From positions 1 to 58,676 of the forward strand of contig JAGQUM010000013.1 of the NCBI GenBank assembly GCA_020438485.1: a stretch of DNA of 58,676 bases. Reading direction: 5' to 3'. The stretch comes from Thermoleophilia bacterium (GTDB lineage Bacteria; Actinomycetota; Thermoleophilia; Miltoncostaeales; Miltoncostaeaceae). Shown piece after piece: positions 1 through 7,172 of the stretch (position 1 is the first letter of the stretch; the number at the start of each line of letters is the position of its first letter). A model generated the notes under the pieces. That model saw only the letters and a program-made list of their open reading frames with translations, searched no databases and was not told the origin of the DNA. The translations under genes and the position numbers were made by a program.

Positions 1-2
1 CG

Positions 3-170
3 CGCGCCGCGAAGCAACCCGCGAAGCCCGCGCCGGCGGCCGCGCCCAAGCGCGACGCGTCGCGTCCCGCGCCGCGGGGGACGGGCCAGAAGTCCGGTGA
101 CGGCGCCGGTGTGGTCGGGGGTGCCGCGGGCGGCGGCGCCCGGCGGCGCACCCGCCCGCCCGGCGCGTAG
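3..170 (+). CDS. C-terminal tail of a protein cut by the left edge
   Basis: An open frame enters from the left edge and stops at TAG 168-170. The 55 visible residues are rich in Ala, Lys, Pro, Gly and Arg, ending in an RRRTRPPGA tail. This looks like a disordered basic C-terminal extension, as found on actinobacterial RNA helicases, ribonucleases or DNA-binding proteins, but nothing visible identifies the family. It converges with the RlpA-like gene on the other strand, only 10 bp away. Because low-complexity GC-rich frames can stay open by chance, this is only a moderate call. Confidence 0.4.
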   Translation, partial: RAAKQPAKPAPAAAPKRDASRPAPRGTGQKSGDGAGVVGGAAGGGARRRTRPPGA

Positions 171-180
171 CCGACGCTGC

Positions 181-1191
181 TTAGCGGGCGACCTCGCCCA
201 TCACCTGGGTGGTCGCCGGCCCCATGCCGAGTGCCGTCGCCGCGGCGGGGGAGAGCTCCACGTCGCGATCCGTGCGGAACGGCCCACGGTCCACGATGCG
301 GACCACGACAGTGCGGTCGCCGTACCGCACCGCGAGCGCCGCACCCAGCGGCAGGCTGCGGTGCACGGCCACGAGCGACGCCGGGTCGTACGCGACGCCC
401 ACGGCGGTCCGGTAGCCCCGGGACGAGGCCAGCACGCCGGCCCGCAGGGCGATGCGACGGGGCCCCGCGTAGCGCTCGGACGGGCCGGGGATGACGGGTG
501 CGCCCGACGCGTCCACTGCGCCGGTGTCCGCGGGCGGTGCCGTGACGATGGGGCGGCCGGTCGTGGCGTCCACGGGGGCCGCGCCGGGCAGCCCGCGCTT
601 CGCGACGATCGCGGCGGGCAGGCCCTGGCCGGGCACGGGCGACACGGACGGCCCGCCCGCGGGGGCGACGGCCCGCGGGGCGGTGTCGTCGGAGGCGCGG
701 GCGGCCAGCTCGGCCCGTAGCCGGGCGCGCCGGGCCTCCACCAGGCGCAGCCGTCCGGCGAGCGCCTGCTTGCGGCGCACCACGTCGGCCTCGGTGGCGT
801 GGAGGTCGTCCAGCGTGGCCCGGAACGTCACCAGCAGGGCCGCGTCCGAGCGGGCCGCGGCCTCCCGGATCTCCGCCTCCGCCTCGGCCATCGAGAACTG
901 GCCGGTGATGAAGGCCAGCATCGGGCTGGGCGTGGGGTCGGCGTACTCGTCGCGCAGCCGGCGGGCAACGATGGCCACCTGGGCCTCGTAGCGGGCCCGG
1001 ACCGCCTCCTGGCGGGCGCGCGTGGCCGCCAGGGCCGCGCGCGCGGCGTCCAGGCGGACGTTCAGCGAACGATCCGCCGCGTCCAGCCGGCCCACGCGGC
1101 TCTCGAGAGGCGGGGCCGCGTGGGCCGGCCCGGTCGCGGCCAGGAGGGCGCAAGCGGCGGTGCTCACCAGGCGGCGGGGGGATGGGGTCAC
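181..1191 (-). CDS. Secreted coiled-coil protein with C-terminal RlpA-like double-psi beta-barrel domain
   Basis: 336 residues. The N-terminus is a Sec signal peptide (PRR basic start, hydrophobic core, AHA cleavage around residue 25). Residues about 30-170 form an Arg/Ala/Glu-rich coiled coil. A Pro/Gly/Val-rich linker follows, and the last 90 residues fit the RlpA/3D double-psi barrel (the stretch around SLPLGAALAVRYGDRTVVVRI, then VDRGPF, DVELSPAAATALGM). RlpA-type domains bind or cleave glycan strands; whether this one is catalytic is not clear, and it may be a wall-binding or lytic-transglycosylase-like protein. The start is GTG (CAC at 1189-1191) with no good Shine-Dalgarno. Coiled coil plus wall-enzyme domain is the same architecture as the Rpf-like protein at 39204. 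Confidence 0.8.
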   Translation of the reverse strand: MTPSPRRLVSTAACALLAATGPAHAAPPLESRVGRLDAADRSLNVRLDAARAALAATRARQEAVRARYEAQVAIVARRLRDEYADPTPSPMLAFITGQFSMAEAEAEIREAAARSDAALLVTFRATLDDLHATEADVVRRKQALAGRLRLVEARRARLRAELAARASDDTAPRAVAPAGGPSVSPVPGQGLPAAIVAKRGLPGAAPVDATTGRPIVTAPPADTGAVDASGAPVIPGPSERYAGPRRIALRAGVLASSRGYRTAVGVAYDPASLVAVHRSLPLGAALAVRYGDRTVVVRIVDRGPFRTDRDVELSPAAATALGMGPATTQVMGEVAR

Positions 1192-1243
1192 CCCGTGTTT
1201 ATCGGCGCGTTGCGCCCCGGCCTAAGGGGGACGCCACGCCGCG

Positions 1244-2731
1244 TCAGGCCAGAGAGGCGCCCGCGTGAAGGTGGCGGACGAGGGCGTCGGCCGAGAGCGG
1301 CACACCCGTGGCTCGCTCCATGAGCTGCGCCGTCGGCAGCAGGCTGCCGTGGCGGTGCACCCGGTCGCGCATGAACTCCAGCACGGCGGGGAAGTCGCCC
1401 CGGGCGATCCGCTCGCGCAGGCCCCCCAGCGTCGCGTCGGCCGCCTCGGCGAGCTGCGCCGCGTACACGCTGCCCAGCGTGTACGTCGGGAAGTAGCCGA
1501 AGAGCCCCTCGGGCCAGTGGACGTCCTGCATCACGCCGTCGGCGTCCGTCCCGGGCCGCACCCCGATGAGCTCCGCCATCTGCTCGTTCCAGGCCTCCGG
1601 CAGGTCGTCCACGTCGACCAGGCCGCGGAAGAGGCGCAGTTCCAGGTCGAAGCGCAGCGCGATGTGCAGGTTGTACGTGGCCTCGTCGGCGTCCACGCGG
1701 ATGAGTGACGGCGCCACGGCGTTGGCGGCCCGGACGGCGTCGTCGGGCGTCAGGCCGTCCGCGGCGGGTCCGACGGCGTCGCGCAGGGCCGGCATGATGC
1801 CCCGCCAGAACTCCGGGGTGCGGCCCACGTGGTTCTCCCAGAAGCGCGACTGCGACTCGTGGGCGCCCAGCGACGGGGCGTCGTGGACGGGGGTGCCGGT
1901 GTGCTCGCGCGGCAGGCCCTGCTCGTACAGGGCGTGCCCCGCCTCGTGCATGGCGATGAGGACGGCCTCGAGGGGGTCCCGCGCCGACGGGCGGGTGCTG
2001 AAACGGACGTCGTCGATGCCGAGCGTGGACGTGAACGGGTGGGACGTGAACGCCAGCGATCCGCGGTCGGTGTCGTAGCCGATGCGCCGCGCCACAACGC
2101 GCGTGAGCTCGAGGAGCGGCGCGCCCTCCAGGCGCGGCCCCGGGAGGCGATGCGCGGGGCGCCCGGCGCGCTCGGCCACGATCGGTGCCAGGCGCGCGCG
2201 CAGATCGGTGAACAGGGGCTCGAGCGCCGCCGCCGTCGCTCCCGGCTCGTAGTCGTGCAGCAACGCGTCGTACGGCTCGCCCCCGTCCGACAGCAGGCCC
2301 GCCACCTCGCGGCTGCGCGCCACGACCTCGCGGAACGGCTCACGGAACGCCGCGTAGTCGTTCGCGGGGCGCGCGGCCAGCCACGCCGACACGGACCGCG
2401 AGCGCGCCTCGGTGAGGCCCCGCACGACGTCCTCGGGCAGGCGCAGGGCGCGGTCGCGGTCGCGGACGGCCAGCTCGACGGCCCGGGCCCGGGGCGGCGG
2501 GAGATCGGCGCCGCGCAGGCGCTCCAGGCACTCGCCGGCGCCCGGGCGCGTCAGCTCGCGGTGGATGAGGGCCGACACGAGGCCCGCCTGGCGCGCCCGC
2601 TCGTCGGCCCCGGCCGGCCGGAGGGCCGTCTCGCGGTCCCACCCCAGCAGGTTCGCGACCGATGTGAGGTCGCGTATGGTTGCGCACCAATCGGCGAACG
2701 CTTGCCAAGAACCGTTAACGGCCGACTCCAC
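1244..2731 (-). CDS. M32-family metallocarboxypeptidase (Taq carboxypeptidase type)
   Basis: 495 residues, the usual M32 length of about 500. The zinc motif HEAGH followed by ALYEQGL is clear near residue 265, with the family signatures around DDVRFSTR before it and ESQSRFWENHVGR after it. M32 enzymes are cytoplasmic, broad-specificity carboxypeptidases that trim peptides from the C-terminus. The start is GTG, reading MESAVNG; a nearby ATG at 2740 is in another frame. It stands alone, divergent from the small membrane protein at 2797. Confidence 0.93.
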   Translation of the reverse strand: MESAVNGSWQAFADWCATIRDLTSVANLLGWDRETALRPAGADERARQAGLVSALIHRELTRPGAGECLERLRGADLPPPRARAVELAVRDRDRALRLPEDVVRGLTEARSRSVSAWLAARPANDYAAFREPFREVVARSREVAGLLSDGGEPYDALLHDYEPGATAAALEPLFTDLRARLAPIVAERAGRPAHRLPGPRLEGAPLLELTRVVARRIGYDTDRGSLAFTSHPFTSTLGIDDVRFSTRPSARDPLEAVLIAMHEAGHALYEQGLPREHTGTPVHDAPSLGAHESQSRFWENHVGRTPEFWRGIMPALRDAVGPAADGLTPDDAVRAANAVAPSLIRVDADEATYNLHIALRFDLELRLFRGLVDVDDLPEAWNEQMAELIGVRPGTDADGVMQDVHWPEGLFGYFPTYTLGSVYAAQLAEAADATLGGLRERIARGDFPAVLEFMRDRVHRHGSLLPTAQLMERATGVPLSADALVRHLHAGASLA

Positions 2732-2784
2732 CCGCCCATGTTACGGGGTCCGTCGCACCGGGACGTCCCGCTGCCGCCGCGGGT

Positions 2785-2790
2785 TATGCT
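2785..2790 (+). promoter_or_regulatory. -10 hexamer of a probable leaderless promoter
   Basis: TATGCT ends 6 nt before the GTG at 2797, so the expected transcription start falls on the start codon itself. No Shine-Dalgarno is present between them. This is one of a series of such placements in the window. Confidence 0.45.
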
Positions 2791-2796
2791 CGCCCG

Positions 2797-3084
2797 GTGC
2801 CGCGCGACACGCCGTCATCCCCGCCCCGGTTGCTCGCGTGGTGGGAGGGGCTGTCGCTGGGCATCCAGGCGGCCGTCGTCGCGCCCCTGTGCGTGGTGCT
2901 GCTGTCGTGGTTGCACGTCGCCGCCCTGGGGCAGCCGATGGGGCGGGGCATCGGGTACGGCATCTTCTGGGGGGCCATCGCCGCGTTCGCGATCATCGCG
3001 TCCACGCGCATCGAGCGGCAGAAGCGCGAGGCCCGACGAACCCATGACCACCCCGACGGGGACCCGCGCCGGCGGCGGTTGTAA
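2797..3084 (+). CDS. Small two-helix membrane protein, unknown function
   Basis: 95 residues. Two hydrophobic segments are visible at about 22-44 and 50-68, followed by a charged Arg/Asp/His-rich cytoplasmic tail ending in RRRRL. Start is GTG, supported by a TATGCT -10 box six bases upstream, which implies a leaderless transcript. It is divergent from the M32 peptidase and converges on the lipoprotein gene at 3135, with a strong hairpin between the stops. I do not recognise the family. Confidence 0.65.
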   Translation: MPRDTPSSPPRLLAWWEGLSLGIQAAVVAPLCVVLLSWLHVAALGQPMGRGIGYGIFWGAIAAFAIIASTRIERQKREARRTHDHPDGDPRRRRL

Positions 3085-3088
3085 CGCG

Positions 3089-3118
3089 CGGGGGAGACGG
3101 GCCGGGACCCGTCCCCCC
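3089..3118. terminator. Bidirectional hairpin between convergent genes
   Basis: GACGGG and CCCGTC pair around a short loop, extended by G-tract/C-tract pairing on the outside. It sits between the stops of the convergent genes ending at 3084 and 3135. There is no long T tract, as usual in GC-rich genomes. Confidence 0.55.
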
Positions 3119-3134
3119 GGTTTGGCGCGTGGCG

Positions 3135-4151
3135 TCAGCCGACGGCGGCGCTCGACAGGCGGCTGAGGGCCTGCGTGAACTGCGACCCGACCTCCGACAG
3201 CTTGGCCGTGTCGCCCGACTGCGCCGCGTCAAGCAGCTCGTTGCCGAGACGGGTCACGTCGGGGGCGGCGGCCACGATCTTCGCGCGCCGGGACTCCAGC
3301 TCGGGGCTGTCGACCGTGTAGCCCTTCATGCGCTCGGTGATCCGGTCGATGTCGTCGAGGTCCGCGCGCAGCTCCGAGGCCTTCGCGGCCACCGCGGACG
3401 TACCGCCCGGCGCGGCCTCCTGCAGGATGCGACCGAAGTCCTGCAGCTTCTGCCCGAACTCAAGCGTGTCCTTCGAGAACACGCTGGCGTCGACGGTGCC
3501 GGTGGGGGAGGCCGTCGTGTCGGTGTCGATCGGCGTCGTGGACGTCGTGTCGGTGGTGTACGGCGACGTGGACGTGTCGGTCGGCGGGTACGGCGTGGTG
3601 GACGTCGTGTCGAACGTGGTGTCGGTTGTCGGCGTCGTGGACGTCGTCGACGTCGAGTCCGACTTGTCGGTGGCGCACTCGGTCAGCCCGATGGCCTGCT
3701 GCTTGGCCTTGGCCTCGTCGTTCAGGGTGTTGATCTCGGGCGAGACCTCCTGGATGACGGTCATGGGGTCCTCGCCGCCCTTCACGCGGTCCCGTGCCTT
3801 GCCGATGAGGTCGAGCGACTTGCTCTGTGCGGTGATGGACGCGTCGAAGTCGGGCTTGAGCTCGACCGGCGGGGTGAGGGCCTTGAGCTTGGTCAGCTCC
3901 TCCTGCGCCATCGGGAGCATCTTGTCGAGGTACGCGGCGATCTCGGTGGGGCCCGTGGGCTCCGCCGTGGTCCTGTTCTGGTCGTTGAACGTCTTGCAGA
4001 TCGCGTTGGCCTGGGAGCGGAAGTCGTCGGCGCTGAGCGCGCCGGATGTCGAGCTGCCGGACTTGCTGTCACCGCCGCAGGCGGCGGCGCCGAACACGAC
4101 GGCCGCGCCGGCGGCGGCGGCGATCGTGGCGCGAAGGCGTGGGCTGAGCAC
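3135..4151 (-). CDS. Thr-rich lipoprotein, upstream paralogue of a tandem pair
   Basis: 338 residues. The GTG start (CAC 4149-4151) has GAGGAG eight bases upstream. Residues 1-25 are a lipoprotein signal with lipobox GAAAC, so the protein is probably anchored outside the membrane. Residues about 30-180 are a helical domain with two further Cys (ICKTF, TECAT). A Thr/Ser/Asp/Pro-rich linker of about 60 residues then leads to a C-terminal helical domain of about 105 residues. That last domain is clearly homologous to the neighbour at 4235: both have a GTVD start, a DFG/QFG block, ARRA/SRRA and PDV-RLG-ELLDAA. The open frame runs upstream to 4835 by chance; the lipobox and ribosome site fix the start here. 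Function unknown. Confidence 0.75.
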   Translation of the reverse strand: MLSPRLRATIAAAAGAAVVFGAAACGGDSKSGSSTSGALSADDFRSQANAICKTFNDQNRTTAEPTGPTEIAAYLDKMLPMAQEELTKLKALTPPVELKPDFDASITAQSKSLDLIGKARDRVKGGEDPMTVIQEVSPEINTLNDEAKAKQQAIGLTECATDKSDSTSTTSTTPTTDTTFDTTSTTPYPPTDTSTSPYTTDTTSTTPIDTDTTASPTGTVDASVFSKDTLEFGQKLQDFGRILQEAAPGGTSAVAAKASELRADLDDIDRITERMKGYTVDSPELESRRAKIVAAAPDVTRLGNELLDAAQSGDTAKLSEVGSQFTQALSRLSSAAVG

Positions 4152-4234
4152 GGATGGAACTCCTCGGGTGGCACGGGTCCCGCGGGGACCCGGGTGGACG
4201 AAATCGGGAAGACGTGCGGGATGGGCGATGGCCC

Positions 4235-4873
4235 CTACCCCTGGGCGGCGTCGCGCAGTCGCTCGATCGCCTTGATGAACCGCTGCGCGACGGACTGGAT
4301 ACGCGCGGCGTCGTTGGCCTCGGCGGCGTCCAGCAGCTCGCGCCCGAGGCGCGAGACATCCGGGGACGCGGCCACGATCGCCGCGCGGCGCGCGTCGAGC
4401 GACGGCATGTCGACCCGGTACGACCCCATCTTGGCGGTGATCTGGTCGAACCGGTCGAGCTGGGACCGCATCGTCGCGCTGCGGGCGCGCAACGCGGCGG
4501 GGCCCTCGGCCGCGGCCTGCAACGTCAGGCCGAACTGCGTGAGCGTCTGGGCGAAGTCCTGCAGGTCCGACACGAACGTCGCGACGTCCACGGTCCCGCC
4601 GGGCTGGACGGTGCCGGTGTCCGTCGTGGTGACGTCCGTCTGCGTGGTGCCGAACGTCGGCGTCGTGCCGGTGTCGGTGGTCGGCGTGGTGCCGAACGTC
4701 GGCGTCGTGCCGGTGTCGGTGTCGGTGGTCGGCGTGGTGCCGAACGTCGCTGTGGTGGGCGTCGTGGAGACGGTCGGGACGGTGGACGACGTCGTCGTCC
4801 CCTGAGCCGTCGTCTTGGCCTCGGTCGCCCCGCACCCCGCAGCAATGGCGGCGCCGGACACGGCGATCGCCAA
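4235..4873 (-). CDS. Thr-rich lipoprotein, shorter paralogue, start codon uncertain
   Basis: 212 residues from a TTG at 4873. It has a lipobox (AIAAGC), a Thr/Pro linker built from 42-48 bp DNA repeats, and the same C-terminal helical domain as the gene at 3135, but lacks that gene's first domain. From the TTG the signal peptide has no basic residues. In-frame codons just upstream encode HINRRRATA, a perfect basic n-region, but the only possible initiators there are ATT (4905-4907) or ATC. Either translation starts at a rare non-AUG codon or the signal is unusually neutral. An extracellular lipoprotein of unknown function, in an apparent operon with its paralogue (83 bp gap). Confidence 0.7.
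   Translation of the reverse strand: MAIAVSGAAIAAGCGATEAKTTAQGTTTSSTVPTVSTTPTTATFGTTPTTDTDTGTTPTFGTTPTTDTGTTPTFGTTQTDVTTTDTGTVQPGGTVDVATFVSDLQDFAQTLTQFGLTLQAAAEGPAALRARSATMRSQLDRFDQITAKMGSYRVDMPSLDARRAAIVAASPDVSRLGRELLDAAEANDAARIQSVAQRFIKAIERLRDAAQG
4643..4745. repeat. In-frame tandem repeat, 42 and 48 bp units
   Basis: The sequence starting CGTGGTGCCGAACG occurs at 4643, 4685 and 4733, giving units of 42 and 48 bp; the second unit holds one extra hexamer. The repeats encode the Thr/Pro/Gly linker (TTDTGTTPTFGTTP type) of the lipoprotein at 4235. All units are multiples of 3, so length changes keep the frame. Such repeats commonly expand and contract between strains. Confidence 0.85.
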
Positions 4874-5018
4874 TGCCGTCGCGCGCCGTCGGTTGATGTG
4901 GCTCGCAGGAATCTCGGATACCCCCCAGGGTTCAGCGTCGTTCGACGGTGAGTCTAGCCGGGCACAGGCGCCCGGCCACCTGCCCTTGTGGGGAGTTACC
5001 CGCGCGCGGGCGCCGGCG

Positions 5019-6479
5019 TTACCGGGCCGACCGGGTGGGGATCCTCACGACGACCGCCGTGCCCGATGCGGCACCGTCGTCCAGGGAGATCGAGCCGCCG
5101 TGGGCCTCGGCGATGTCGCGGCAGACCGCCAGTCCCAGGCCCGTGCCGCGGGTGCCCCGCGCCGTCGCCCCCCGGGCGAACGCGTCGAACACGCGCTCGC
5201 GCTCGCGCGCGGGGATGCCGGGCCCGTCGTCCGCGACGCGCACCTCGGCCCAGCCGCCGCCGGACCGCGCCGACACGGACACGGTGCTTCCCGCCGGGCA
5301 GTAGGCCAGAGCGTTGCCGACGAGGTTGTCGATGACCTGACCCATGCGCTCCGGGTCGAACGTGGCGGGAACGCCGTCGCCGTCCGGGCCGCGCAGCGTC
5401 ACGCCGCGGGCCAGCGCCGCCGGCGTCGCGCTCACGACGGCCTCGCGTGCGGCGCGTGCCAGGTCCCCGTCGGAGGGCAGCACCGCCATCCCGCCGGCCC
5501 GGGCGTGGGCCAGCGCCAGCAGGTCCCCCACGATCCTCCGCAGGCGCTCGGCGTTGCGCAGCGCGACGCCCACCATGGTGCGCTGGTCGTCGTGCAGGGG
5601 CCCGGCATCGCCCTCGGCCAGCGCGTCAAGGTAGCCCACCACGGACGTCAACGGCGTCCTCAGCTCGTGCGAGACCATGGCGAGGAACTCGTCGCGGGCC
5701 CGGGCCGCCTCGCGCTCGGCCGTGACGTCGCGATGCACCACGACGCGCCCGAGGCGCTCTCCGTCGGCCGTCACGACCGGTGCGGTGGTGCGGACCCACG
5801 ACCGCCCGGCGTGTTCGACGGGCACGCCCAGGGCGGCGGTCCCCTCGTCCGGCGCGGGAAGCCCGGCGGGGGACGCCTCGGCGGCGCGGTGACGGGCGTT
5901 CGTCACGAGGCGCGCGCCGTCGTCGGTCACGAGCGCGATGGCGTCCGGTGCGGCGTCGATGACGGCCTGCGCGATGGCCGCCTGGCGGCGGGCCGCCGCG
6001 AGAGCCGCGATGCGGGCGACCGCCCCGGCCGCGAGCCCCGCCAGCACCAGGAGGTCGTCGTCGGCGGGGGCGCGCCGGGGGCCCGGAGTGCCCCGCATCC
6101 ACAGGTGGCCCTCAAGGACGCCGGCCGCCACGAGGGGCGTCACGATGACGTCGTCGCCCGCCTGCTGCCACCCGTCCACGCGCGTTCCCGGTGACGCCGT
6201 TCGTCCCGCCCCCGGCCCGTCGCCGCGGACGGACGCCAGGGCGCCCGGCGGGGCGCCGACCAGGGTCACCCACGCGCCCGCGGCGCCCTCGAGGCCCATC
6301 GCCGCGTCGGCCAGGACCCCGCACGCGGTGGGGATGTCGTCGGCCCACATCAGGGCGCGGGTGGCCTCCAGCACCGCCTCGCCGCGGGCCCGCACGGCGT
6401 CCGCGGCGCGTAGGCGCCGCCGCAGGTCGCTCAACTCGGAGGGGCGGCGCACGGTGGGCGGCGGGGTAATGTTGCTCAC
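5019..6479 (-). CDS. Sensor histidine kinase with GAF-like and PAS-like input domains
   Basis: 486 residues, no membrane segment, so likely cytoplasmic. A GAF-like region covers about 40-165, a PAS-like region about 175-250, then HisKA with the phosphorylated His in SHELRTPLTS near residue 270, and a HATPase domain (N-box DNLVGNALAY, G1 DDGPGIP, G2 GTRGTGLGLAV). Start is GTG (CAC 6477-6479), preceded by a sigma-28-type promoter whose start site falls almost on the codon. No response regulator is adjacent: it is an orphan kinase. It is divergent from the PilZ gene, so the two may belong to one motility or surface-behaviour regulon. Confidence 0.88.
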   Translation of the reverse strand: MSNITPPPTVRRPSELSDLRRRLRAADAVRARGEAVLEATRALMWADDIPTACGVLADAAMGLEGAAGAWVTLVGAPPGALASVRGDGPGAGRTASPGTRVDGWQQAGDDVIVTPLVAAGVLEGHLWMRGTPGPRRAPADDDLLVLAGLAAGAVARIAALAAARRQAAIAQAVIDAAPDAIALVTDDGARLVTNARHRAAEASPAGLPAPDEGTAALGVPVEHAGRSWVRTTAPVVTADGERLGRVVVHRDVTAEREAARARDEFLAMVSHELRTPLTSVVGYLDALAEGDAGPLHDDQRTMVGVALRNAERLRRIVGDLLALAHARAGGMAVLPSDGDLARAAREAVVSATPAALARGVTLRGPDGDGVPATFDPERMGQVIDNLVGNALAYCPAGSTVSVSARSGGGWAEVRVADDGPGIPARERERVFDAFARGATARGTRGTGLGLAVCRDIAEAHGGSISLDDGAASGTAVVVRIPTRSAR

Positions 6480-6486
6480 GAGCGGA

Positions 6487-6513
6487 CGATCGGCGAGGGA
6501 GCGCCGATCTTGA
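6487..6513 (-). promoter_or_regulatory. Sigma-28 (FliA/SigD)-type promoter for the histidine kinase
   Basis: Read on the minus strand: TCAAGATC (6513-6506), 11 nt spacer, GCCGATCG (6494-6487). The enterobacterial FliA consensus is TAAAGTTT-N11-GCCGATAA. The predicted start lies at about 6480, next to the GTG at 6479, and no Shine-Dalgarno is visible, so the mRNA would be leaderless or nearly so. Confidence 0.6.
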
Positions 6514-6541
6514 GGCGAAACGCCGATCCCGGCTTCGGCCC

Positions 6542-6569
6542 TCAAGTTCTTGGGGCAATGTGCCGATCG
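6542..6569 (+). promoter_or_regulatory. Sigma-28 (FliA/SigD)-type promoter for the PilZ gene
   Basis: TCAAGTTC (6542-6549), 12 nt spacer, GCCGATCG (6562-6569). It faces the PilZ gene, whose GTG lies 69 nt downstream. Together with the kinase promoter it forms a back-to-back pair of the same promoter class in one 160-bp intergenic region. Confidence 0.6.
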
Positions 6570-6638
6570 CGCGTCCACATCGGCAGGTGACCCGCGTCCC
6601 TCAACCGGTGTATTGGGGAATCTTCCAGGAGGAAAACC

Positions 6639-7007
6639 GTGAACGAGACCGTCACCGAGGCCACGCACGGCACCGCTGAGCGCCGGCGCGCTGAGCGCCT
6701 GGCCGTGACCCTTCCGGCCCGCGTCGTGGGCGAGGACGGCGTCCGCTCCGCCGAGACCGTGGACATCAGCGAGGACGGCGTGTTGCTGAGCGCCGCCGAC
6801 TTCCCGCCCGGGACGCACGTCCGCCTGGAGATCGAGCTGGCCGAGGCCGGCTGGCGCAGCCTTGACGCCGAGGTTGTTCGCCGCGAGGAGGCCGAGAACG
6901 GCGACGACCGCTTGGCGGCCCGCTTCGCCCGCATCGCCACCGAGGGCGGCCGCGACGCCATCCAGGCGTTCTTCGAGGCCCGCCTGGGGGGCCCCACGGC
7001 CGCGTGA
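6639..7007 (+). CDS. PilZ-domain protein (probable c-di-GMP receptor)
   Basis: 122 residues forming a single PilZ domain. The Arg cluster (ERRRAERLAV) near residue 12-20 and the DISEDGVLL motif near residue 42 match the RxxxR and D/NxSxxG ligand-binding motifs. PilZ proteins bind cyclic di-GMP and modulate motility, exopolysaccharide or transcription. The start is GTG with a perfect AGGAGG (6627-6632) six bases upstream. It is transcribed from a sigma-28-type promoter and is divergent from the histidine kinase. No flagellar structural gene lies in the window. Confidence 0.87.
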   Translation: MNETVTEATHGTAERRRAERLAVTLPARVVGEDGVRSAETVDISEDGVLLSAADFPPGTHVRLEIELAEAGWRSLDAEVVRREEAENGDDRLAARFARIATEGGRDAIQAFFEARLGGPTAA

Positions 7008-7065
7008 GGGCGCGGGGCGGCCCCGCGGCCGCCGGGATGTGACAAGCTCAGGCGGTATCCACAAA

Positions 7066-7168
7066 GACAGGGGAGCACGCGTGGCGGCCACGCCGCGACG
7101 CGCGCTGAGAGTGCGGACACCCGCAGACCCTCCGAACCTGCTCCGGTTAGCACCGGCGAAGGGAGTCG
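7066..7168 (+). promoter_or_regulatory. TPP riboswitch (THI element)
   Basis: Canonical conserved blocks are present: CTGAGA at 7105-7110, ACCC-type pyrimidine-sensor junctions, GAACCTG near 7134-7140, and the CCGGTTAG-CACCGG hairpin followed by GCGAAGGGAG. The GGGAG at 7161-7165 is also the Shine-Dalgarno of thiB (ATG 7173), so ligand binding probably hides the ribosome site. The downstream genes import thiamine, which fits feedback by thiamine pyrophosphate. Confidence 0.95.
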
Positions 7169-7172
7169 ACAG

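Noticed and set aside
4152-4835. Upstream extension of the lipoprotein frame (minus strand) as one large protein
   Set aside because: It is His/Arg/Asp-rich antisense of the neighbouring lipoprotein; the lipobox and ribosome site fix the start at 4151.
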